From positions 1 through 11,830 of the forward strand of contig JAUWJM010000042.1 of NCBI GenBank assembly GCA_030607715.1: DNA of 11,830 bases, in the 5' to 3' direction. The notes below the pieces were generated by a model. That model searched no databases and was not told the DNA's origin. It saw only the letters and a list, made by a program, of their open reading frames with translations. The translations under genes and the position numbers were made by a program. This document shows, piece by piece, positions 6,100-11,830 of this stretch; position 1 is the first letter of the stretch, and each line of letters starts with the position of its first letter. The stretch comes from Candidatus Aerophobota bacterium. Lineage in GTDB: Bacteria; Aerophobota; Aerophobia; Aerophobales; B3-G15.

Positions 6100-6106
6100 A
6101 AGGAGG
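6100..6106 (+). promoter_or_regulatory. Ribosome binding site that fixes the start at 6111
   Basis: AAGGAGG, 4 nt before ATG 6111. An in-frame TTG at 6093 lies upstream of this SD and would translate through it, so the ATG at 6111 is preferred. Confidence 0.75.
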
Positions 6107-6110
6107 CAAA

Positions 6111-7493
6111 ATGTTTAATATGAAAATTGAAGAGGTTTACCAGGATTCAGAGAAAATTAAAATTATTACTACGGGTGCAGAATTCTTAATTCCTAAAATT
6201 TCTAAAGGTAAAATAATTTGTTCCCAAAGACTGGGTAAAGAGCGAGTTTCTTGCACGCTTAACCTTTCAACTTCCTTAAAATATTTACTTATGGAATATA
6301 AAGATGAGGAAAAAGTAATTTTTTACAAGACATTTCCCCCTATTGAAGGAAGATGTATAATAAGAGTAAATAGTGATTCGCTTCTTACTATCGAATCTTC
6401 CCGACCCCTTAAGATTACATATAAAGGAAATTTTATTCCTGATTATAGTGCTTTTGTAGATAGTAATTTTATTTATATTGATGAATATGGTGGAGTGGGA
6501 GGATATACTCTTTCTTCTTGTCCAGTTTCATCAGGAGAAAATTTTTCCAAAGAAGGATGGAAAGTTACCGTTCTCCTTAAAAATGGAGATAAACTCCTTA
6601 CCTCTATATTTCCTCCTCGAAAGTATGATTATTCAAAGTCTATTAAGGATGAAATTGTCCATTATGATTATGTACGAAAGCCTCATCCTTCTCAAGAGGA
6701 AATAAGTAAATGGAGTAAATGGGGGAATATTTTAGTATTACATAGTTCTATTTGGAAAGGAAGATACCTAAGAAGTGGTAAAATAAAAGAAAGAAAAAAT
6801 GCTGTAGATTCATATACTGATGCAGTATGGACATCTTATAAACACATTCCTTTAAACAAAGAAAAACTTTTAGAAACTATACAACTTGCTCATAAATATA
6901 AGATGAAAATAATCCCTTATATAGGTGGAGGAGAGGGTATTTCCTGTCGTTGGGAAGAATTTATAGATGAAATGAAGCGTGTACTCAAAGAGTATTCTTT
7001 TGATGGATTATATTTCGATGGAGTTCCTCAAAATATAGAAGAAGCATATTGGATAATGAAAAATACGAGAAAACTTTTAGCTAATAAAATTCTTTATGTG
7101 CACCAGCCTTCCCCTATTATCGGGCTTTCTACTACTTATTCTAATAACTATTTTGTATATTGTCCATTTATAGATACTTACGCTGATTATATCCTCAGAG
7201 CTGAACATCAAGATGTTTTTGACTTAAATTATCTACGTTACACTGTTTCTGGATTTAATATTAGTAATTCTGTAGGCTACCTATGTATTTATGATTATAC
7301 AGTAGAAAAACTAAAATCTGTTATCCCTGATCTTCTCAAGATTCATGTTCACCTTCCTTATTTTACAGGTTACTGGACTTCTGCAAAACATCTTATAAAA
7401 GAGCGTGATTTTTCTGATAGGCAAGAAGAGAAATTACAAGAGTTAATGCATAAGGAATATTTTCCCGTTTTGAGAAAAATAAAAGATTTCTAA
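6111..7493 (+). CDS. Putative glycoside-hydrolase-like barrel protein, family not recognised
   Basis: A 460-residue protein with no signal peptide. The first half (about 1-195) is rich in short beta strands (KIKIITTGAEFLIP, RCIIRVNSDSLLTIES, WKVTVLLKNGD), suggesting a beta-sandwich. The second half looks like a TIM barrel: NILVLHSSIWKG, DAVWTSYKHIPLNKEKLLETIQLAHKY, KMKIIPYIGGG, and YSFDGLYFDGVPQN with D298 and D303. This last motif resembles the strand-4 acid of glycosidase barrels and the DGIHMD and DGIFLD motifs of its two barrel neighbours. Unlike them it has no cysteine knuckle. I cannot place it in a named family; glycosidase function is inferred from the fold pattern and context. It begins the downstream three-gene run, 36 nt before the next gene. 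Its codon use and AT content look like its neighbours'. Confidence 0.75.
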   Translation: MFNMKIEEVYQDSEKIKIITTGAEFLIPKISKGKIICSQRLGKERVSCTLNLSTSLKYLLMEYKDEEKVIFYKTFPPIEGRCIIRVNSDSLLTIESSRPLKITYKGNFIPDYSAFVDSNFIYIDEYGGVGGYTLSSCPVSSGENFSKEGWKVTVLLKNGDKLLTSIFPPRKYDYSKSIKDEIVHYDYVRKPHPSQEEISKWSKWGNILVLHSSIWKGRYLRSGKIKERKNAVDSYTDAVWTSYKHIPLNKEKLLETIQLAHKYKMKIIPYIGGGEGISCRWEEFIDEMKRVLKEYSFDGLYFDGVPQNIEEAYWIMKNTRKLLANKILYVHQPSPIIGLSTTYSNNYFVYCPFIDTYADYILRAEHQDVFDLNYLRYTVSGFNISNSVGYLCIYDYTVEKLKSVIPDLLKIHVHLPYFTGYWTSAKHLIKERDFSDRQEEKLQELMHKEYFPVLRKIKDF

Positions 7494-7529
7494 TATTCAC
7501 CTAAATATATTTATACAAGGAGTGATTTA

Positions 7530-9566
7530 ATGAATTGGTATGAAAAGCCGCTACGCATTGCTGCACTTCAATGTGCTTCCGAGGGAGATCCTCAAAGGGT
7601 TTTAAGAGTGTGGGATAAATGGGGGTTTAATACGGAACAGTTATTACATTTAAGTGCTTATGGATATGCGGGGTATTTTCGCAAAGATAAGGGGGGAGTA
7701 TTAAAAGACTACCTTAGATTAGCAAGAGAAAAGAATATTCGCATTATCTTTTATATTAGTCCTTTAGCATTTGGAAAAGATTTTTTAAATAAGCATCCCG
7801 ATTGCATTCAAAAAAATACAGATGGCAAACTTCTTAATTCTCCCTGCGTAAATTCTCCTTATCGTAAGTTACTCATGGAAATGATTCAAGAGGTAGCCCA
7901 ATACGAAATAGATGGGATATTTTTAGACGGACCAACCTTTCGTCAAGGTGCTTGCTATTGTCCCTATTGTCAGGAAAAGTTCCAAAAAATTTATGGAGAA
8001 TCTCTTCCTGTAAAGGAAAATATTCATAGTCTTTCCTGGCATCGCTTTATGGACTTTCGCTATGAGAGTATTGCCGAGTGTTTAAAAGATGCTCATAAAG
8101 CTCTTAAAGAAATTCGTCCGGGAGCACTGCTTTATATGAATAGCCAGGGGATTACTTCTGGATTAGCGTGTGCTCGTGATAATCGTCGTTTGGTAAAATA
8201 TCAGGAAATATTAGGTGCAGAAGGGGGGTTTATATTTTATACTTATCCAGAAAAAGTTCCCTGGTGGAAACCAGGAGTAACAGCAAAACTTTTAGAAAGT
8301 CAGGCTAATGGTAAACCCACGGTAGTTTTTATTGCTGGAGATTATAAGCCCTGGAACCGATATATTCATACCTCTAGTGAAACAAAATTACTTTACGCAG
8401 ATGCGGTGGCGAATGGAGCAAATGTCTGGTATGGACTTCATTCACCTGTAGAGGATATAGAGACTCCGGGGGGATGGGCGGCTAAGGAAATGAATTTATT
8501 TTTAAAAAAGAATGGAGAATATTATGAAAAGACAAGTTCCATAGCGAATATAGCTTTGATGCGTTCAGCAACTACAATGGATTATTATCAAAGAGAGACT
8601 GAGATTTCAGATTTTACTTCTTTTGAACATAAAAAAGCTGAAGGAATTCTTGGCAGTTCCATAAATTGTTTTTGGGGATTTTATGAAATGCTTCTTAGGG
8701 GGCATATCCCCTTTGATGTAATTGATGAAGAAAATCTTATAGAAAAAAGAATAAAAAAATATGATGTTTTGATCTTACCGAACTGTGCGTGTTTAGCTAA
8801 TAAATATTTAAAAGCTATAGGTAATTTTGTTAAAGAGGGTGGTAATCTCTTAGTCAGTTTTGATACCTCTCTATATGATATACTGGTAAATCAGAAGAAA
8901 GATTTTGGATTAAATGAAATTTTTGGTATTCACTTTACAGGAGATAGCTATAACTTTCAAATTTCGAGCTATATTTCCATAAAAGAAAAGCACCCTGTAA
9001 CTTCAGGATTAAGTCAAAAATTAATCCCCGCTCCCTGTTATGGATTGAAGGTAAAAACAACCACAGCAAAAACATTGGCTAAGTTTCACGAACCAATGAT
9101 TGGGCAATATCGGCCCCTTTCTCCAGAAACAACTGCGGCAATTACAGTTAACTCGTTTGGAAAGGGGAAAGTGGTATATTTAGCGGGTACATTTGGGGAG
9201 CACTATAAAGACTATGGGATTCCTGGTTATCTTAAGATACTTACTAATACTATCAGTTGGCTTTCTAAACCTCTTTTGAAAGTAGAGAATGCACCTCAGA
9301 CACTGGAGGTTGTCCTTAGAGGACAAGAAGGACAAGATGGCGTAAGAAAAATTATTCACCTGGTTAACTTTAGTGGGGAGATGAGGCGTCCCTTTGAGAA
9401 GATTATCCCCTTACGGGATATACAAATTTTTCTCTTTACAAATCAAAGGGTTCGTTCTGTTAAAGCGCTTAAGTTAAAGATAGAAATCCCTTATAAAAAA
9501 GAGAAAGAAGGGATAAGTTTTGTTGTCCCCCTCGTTGAAATTTACGAAGTAGTAGTTGTTGAATGA
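7530..9566 (+). CDS. Putative glycoside hydrolase: GHL6-like barrel plus beta-galactosidase-trimerisation-like domain
   Basis: A 678-residue two-part protein, likely cytoplasmic (no signal peptide). The N-terminal barrel (about 8-330) resembles hypothetical glycosyl hydrolase 6: RIIFYISPLAFGKDF (71-85), YEIDGIFLDGP (125-135) with D128 and D133 as candidate acids, then a cysteine knuckle C142-x-C144-x2-C147. The second part (about 337-580) has a class-I-amidotransferase-like alpha/beta pattern as in the trimerisation domain of family GH42 beta-galactosidases: KYDVLILPNCACLANKYLKA and FVKEGGNLLVSFDTSLYD (433-450), then GKGKVVYLAGTFGEHY. A C-terminal beta domain follows (EVVLRGQEG to the end). 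The start is ATG with AAGGAG at 7517-7522, spacing 7. Related architectures include alpha-L-fucosidase-like and GH42-like enzymes; the sugar and linkage cannot be told from sequence. Confidence 0.82.
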   Translation: MNWYEKPLRIAALQCASEGDPQRVLRVWDKWGFNTEQLLHLSAYGYAGYFRKDKGGVLKDYLRLAREKNIRIIFYISPLAFGKDFLNKHPDCIQKNTDGKLLNSPCVNSPYRKLLMEMIQEVAQYEIDGIFLDGPTFRQGACYCPYCQEKFQKIYGESLPVKENIHSLSWHRFMDFRYESIAECLKDAHKALKEIRPGALLYMNSQGITSGLACARDNRRLVKYQEILGAEGGFIFYTYPEKVPWWKPGVTAKLLESQANGKPTVVFIAGDYKPWNRYIHTSSETKLLYADAVANGANVWYGLHSPVEDIETPGGWAAKEMNLFLKKNGEYYEKTSSIANIALMRSATTMDYYQRETEISDFTSFEHKKAEGILGSSINCFWGFYEMLLRGHIPFDVIDEENLIEKRIKKYDVLILPNCACLANKYLKAIGNFVKEGGNLLVSFDTSLYDILVNQKKDFGLNEIFGIHFTGDSYNFQISSYISIKEKHPVTSGLSQKLIPAPCYGLKVKTTTAKTLAKFHEPMIGQYRPLSPETTAAITVNSFGKGKVVYLAGTFGEHYKDYGIPGYLKILTNTISWLSKPLLKVENAPQTLEVVLRGQEGQDGVRKIIHLVNFSGEMRRPFEKIIPLRDIQIFLFTNQRVRSVKALKLKIEIPYKKEKEGISFVVPLVEIYEVVVVE

Positions 9567-9573
9567 TTTATAC

Positions 9574-9579
9574 AGGGAG
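9574..9579 (+). promoter_or_regulatory. Ribosome binding site that fixes the start at 9583
   Basis: AGGGAG, 3 nt before ATG 9583. An in-frame TTG at 9556 would overlap the upstream gene and has no SD, so ATG 9583 is preferred, giving a 16-nt gap between genes. Confidence 0.6.
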
Positions 9580-9582
9580 AAA

Positions 9583-10689
9583 ATGAATAAACGAGAAGAA
9601 AATTTAAGAATATTTGAGAGGCAGAAAGGGACAGGGGTTTTCTTTCAACCTCGAATTGAGTGGTGGTATCAGTGGAATAAGGTTCGGGGGACTCTTCCTC
9701 CAGGATATGAGAAGATGAGCTTGATAGAGCTTTTTGATGACTTAAATGTTTCTATCAGGTATTTTGCTTATGCTACCGGTTTACCTTCTGCTGTTGGAGT
9801 AAGGTATACAAAAGAGGTGAAAATAGAGGAAAAGATAAAGGGAGAGGAAAAAGTAGTGATTATCAGCACTTCCAGAGGGGATTTGGTTCGGAAAATGAAA
9901 CAATCCTCTGACGGAGGTTGGCGGACTACAGAGTTTCCCATTAAGAGTGATGAGGATTTGAAGAAGGCAGAATGGCTTTTTAAAAATACAATTTTTATTT
10001 TTATAAAAGAAAATTTTAAAAAAGGAGCTGAATTTGTTGAAGATCGAGGTGAACCTCAATTTTTTTCCCCTCGAAGCCCTTATCAAAGTCTTTCCATAGA
10101 ATGGATGGGTGCAGAGACCTTAATATATGCTTTAGCTGATGTTCCTCAAAAAGTAGAGAAAGTGATGAGGGCAATGGATGAATCTTATGATAATCTTTAT
10201 AAAAATATTATTTCATATAGAGGAGTAAAAATAATAAATTTTGGAGAAAATATAGATGCCAATATAATTTCTCCTCGTTATTTTGAAAAGTATTGTATTC
10301 CTTTTTATGAGAAAAGAGCAAAACAAATGCGTAAAGCCGGTATATATACCCATATTCATATTGATGGGAGTTTTAAACCTTTACTTAAATATCTTAGGGA
10401 TTTACCTTTTGATGGCTTAGAAGCTCTTACTCCTCTTCCTCAAGGAGATGTTACTATAGAGGAGATGAAAGAAGCAATAGGAGATAAGATACTTCTTGAC
10501 GGGATTCCGGCTATTTTATTCCTTCCTAATTACTCCTTCGAAGAATTACAGAAATGCGTAGAGAAGTTAGTGAATCTCTTTTATCCCCGACTTATTCTGG
10601 GAGCATCTGATGAGGTGCCTCCTCCTGCAGATATAGAAAGAGTGCGTTATATCTCTCAGTATTGTCAGAAAATTAGGAAAGAAAATTAA
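9583..10689 (+). CDS. Uroporphyrinogen decarboxylase (UroD) family protein, methyltransferase-like
   Basis: A 368-residue UroD-superfamily barrel, cytoplasmic. Family features: TTEFPIKSDEDLKKAEWLF (115-133), ADVPQKVEKVMRAMDE (185-200), FGENIDANIISPRYFEKYCIPFYEK (220-244), YTHIHIDGSFKPLLKYL (255-271), then DGLEALTPLPQGD (277-289) and LGASDEVPPPADIERV (339-354). It is not the haem enzyme HemE: the RQAGR substrate motif near the N-terminus is absent. Corrinoid methyltransferases of this superfamily (MtaA, MtbA) bind zinc with His-x-Cys and a later Cys. Here the positions read H257-x-H259 and S342, so the canonical site is lost. No corrinoid protein or reactivase gene is in the window. It follows a glycosidase-like gene by 16 nt, implying a shared pathway. 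Substrate unknown. Confidence 0.85.
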   Translation: MNKREENLRIFERQKGTGVFFQPRIEWWYQWNKVRGTLPPGYEKMSLIELFDDLNVSIRYFAYATGLPSAVGVRYTKEVKIEEKIKGEEKVVIISTSRGDLVRKMKQSSDGGWRTTEFPIKSDEDLKKAEWLFKNTIFIFIKENFKKGAEFVEDRGEPQFFSPRSPYQSLSIEWMGAETLIYALADVPQKVEKVMRAMDESYDNLYKNIISYRGVKIINFGENIDANIISPRYFEKYCIPFYEKRAKQMRKAGIYTHIHIDGSFKPLLKYLRDLPFDGLEALTPLPQGDVTIEEMKEAIGDKILLDGIPAILFLPNYSFEELQKCVEKLVNLFYPRLILGASDEVPPPADIERVRYISQYCQKIRKEN

Positions 10690-10738
10690 ATTGTGAGCGT
10701 AGTTTTCTTCTTGAGAATGTCAACTTTTGCACAAAGTT

Positions 10739-10784
10739 GGTAGTCGCAGGCTTTAGCCTGCGCAACCTGAAGGTTGTAGTTATC
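10739..10784. repeat. Facing pair of GTAG-hairpin repeat units (REPIN-like) between convergent genes
   Basis: The first unit is GGTAGT plus the perfect 8-bp hairpin CGCAGGCT (10745-10752), loop TT, AGCCTGCG (10755-10762). The second, inverted hairpin is CAACCT, GA, AGGTTG (10763-10776). Its outer end GGTTGTAGTTATC differs from the expected GGTTGCGACTACC at five of 13 bases, all transitions, so this arm looks decayed. It lies 49 nt after the UroD-like stop and 2 nt from the end of the convergent dehydrogenase gene. It could serve as a two-way terminator, though no clean U-run is present. Confidence 0.75.
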
Positions 10785-10786
10785 TA

Positions 10787-11830
10787 TTATTTTATTATCT
10801 CTTCTACTACCATATCACCAATTTCATCAGTATGTAATCCACTTCTCGTAGATAAATCTTTAATTTTACCCGAAGAAAGAGTACTAATAATTGCTTTCTC
10901 TACTAATTTTGCTCCTTTTTCCTCGTCTATTTCCTCAAGTATCATTCCTACAGCAGAGATAGCTGCCAGAGGATTAATTACATTTTTACCGGTATATTTA
11001 GGAGCTGAGCCATGTATGGGTTCAAACATAGAAACACCTTTAGGATTAATATTAGCACCAGCCGCTATTCCCATTCCCCCTTGAATCATAGCTCCTAAGT
11101 CGGTAATTATATCTCCAAACATATTGCAGGTAACAATAACATCAAACCACTCTGGGTTTTTTACCATCCACATACAGGTAGCATCTACAAAAGCATACTC
11201 TTTTTCTATATCTGGATACTCTTCTCCCACTTCCTTAAAAACTCTTCGCCATAAATTATGGGTATAAGTGAAGATATTGGCTTTATCACAAAGGGTAAGT
11301 TTTTTCCTTTTATTCCTCTTTCGGGTATACTTAAAAGCATACCTTATGCATCTTTCTACACCCTTTCTAGTATTTATCATTTCCTGGATAGCTACCTCAT
11401 CCTGCGTATTCTTTTTTAGAAATCCTCCTATACCTAAATAAATTCCTTCTGTATTCTCTCTAACTACTACAAAGTCTATATCCTGAGGTCCTTTATCCTT
11501 AAGAGGGGTCCAGACCCCTGGATACAGTTTTACTGGACGCAAGTTTATGTATTGATCTAATCCGAAGCGAATTTTAAGAAGAATCCCTTTCTCTAATATT
11601 CCTGGCTCAACCCGGGGATCTCCTACAGCTCCAAGATAAATAGCATCCATCTTTTTGAATTCCTCAAGAGCAGAATCGGGCAGTATTTCTCCTGTTTTAA
11701 GATATCTTTCCCCTCCAAAGTCATATTTTATAGTTTGGTATTTAAATCCTATTTTGCTGGCAACTGCTTTTAAAACTTTAAGCCCTTCCCTGGTTACTTC
11801 TGGACCAATACCATCGCCAGGAATTACCGC
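10787..11830 (-). CDS. Isocitrate/isopropylmalate/tartrate dehydrogenase family protein, N-terminus outside window
   Basis: A beta-decarboxylating hydroxyacid dehydrogenase, cytoplasmic. The minus-strand frame stays open to the right edge (347 residues seen; typical total about 355). It begins [20 protein letters not shown], so only a few residues are missing; the methionine at 11650 is internal. Motifs: [20 protein letters not shown] (substrate helix, with the LL pair of isopropylmalate enzymes and no Ser/Asn pair of isocitrate enzymes), [12 protein letters not shown] (catalytic Tyr), CDKANIF (catalytic Lys), VDATCMWMV and [12 protein letters not shown] (metal-binding Asps). The cofactor loop reads [15 protein letters not shown], with the Lys-Tyr pair seen in NADP-dependent isocitrate dehydrogenase rather than the Asp-Ile of NAD enzymes. 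LeuB is the likeliest label, but tartrate/D-malate-type activity is possible. It is transcribed against the other genes, so it is a separate unit. Confidence 0.9.
   Translation of the reverse strand, partial: AVIPGDGIGPEVTREGLKVLKAVASKIGFKYQTIKYDFGGERYLKTGEILPDSALEEFKKMDAIYLGAVGDPRVEPGILEKGILLKIRFGLDQYINLRPVKLYPGVWTPLKDKGPQDIDFVVVRENTEGIYLGIGGFLKKNTQDEVAIQEMINTRKGVERCIRYAFKYTRKRNKRKKLTLCDKANIFTYTHNLWRRVFKEVGEEYPDIEKEYAFVDATCMWMVKNPEWFDVIVTCNMFGDIITDLGAMIQGGMGIAAGANINPKGVSMFEPIHGSAPKYTGKNVINPLAAISAVGMILEEIDEEKGAKLVEKAIISTLSSGKIKDLSTRSGLHTDEIGDMVVEEIIK

Noticed and set aside
6478..6705. Second plus-strand frame inside the 6111-7493 gene
   Set aside because: It overlaps the longer coherent protein in another frame and has no SD or family features.
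9781..10086. Minus-strand frame inside the UroD-like gene
   Set aside because: Phe/Lys-rich translation typical of the antisense of AT-rich coding DNA; no SD.
9583..10689. HemE (haem-pathway uroporphyrinogen decarboxylase)
   Set aside because: Lacks the N-terminal RQAGR substrate motif and has no haem gene neighbours; it fits the broader UroD-like group only.
10737..11084. Plus-strand frame starting in the repeat and running over the dehydrogenase 3' end
   Set aside because: It is the antisense of well-conserved dehydrogenase sequence and begins inside a hairpin repeat.

Overview
The window is AT-rich bacterial DNA with short, mostly same-strand gene spacing and good Shine-Dalgarno (SD) sites. 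It holds part of an ABC importer, a group of putative glycoside hydrolases, a uroporphyrinogen-decarboxylase-like (UroD-like) gene, and one convergent dehydrogenase cut off by the right edge. The substrate-binding protein has a plain type I signal peptide without a lipobox cysteine, which points to a cell with a periplasm (diderm). The gene content and dispersed GTAG-hairpin repeats fit an anaerobic, fermentative candidate-phylum bacterium. Atribacterota- or Aerophobetes-like is only a guess, because no taxonomic marker gene is present.

Layout, left to right. Positions 3-401 are the C-terminal part of an Opp/Dpp-type permease. Positions 416-1414 are its first ATPase (OppD/DppD-like), interrupted by an in-frame TAG at 680-682. 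Positions 1421-2455 are the second ATPase (OppF/DppF-like), intact. Positions 2456-2721 are non-coding and repeat-rich: two GTAG-hairpin units in opposite orientation flank a 98-bp palindromic element, and a third unit lies just upstream of the next gene. Positions 2722-3723 encode a GHL10/DUF187-like barrel. Positions 3724-4087 are a long leader with a 20-bp operator-like palindrome. Positions 4088-5977 encode a large family 5 solute-binding protein, followed by a perfect 15-bp hairpin. Positions 6111-7493 (unassigned barrel protein), 7530-9566 (GHL6-like barrel plus beta-galactosidase-trimerisation-like domain) and 9583-10689 (UroD-like) form a tight run. After another hairpin pair at 10739-10784, the minus strand carries an isocitrate/isopropylmalate/tartrate dehydrogenase-family gene (10787-11830, N-terminus beyond the window).

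How the genes may work together (inference): a solute, more likely an oligosaccharide or glycoside than a peptide given the neighbours, is bound by the periplasmic protein and imported by the Opp-type ABC transporter. Three glycosidase-like proteins without export signals would then process it in the cytoplasm. The UroD-like protein and the dehydrogenase may act on a released aglycone, methyl group or acid. None of the three glycosidase-like proteins belongs to a family whose substrate I can name, so the locus is a reasonable candidate for an undescribed glycan or glycoside catabolic pathway. The other items worth checking are the amber codon in oppD, the structure-conserved hairpin repeats, and the NADP-type residues in the dehydrogenase.
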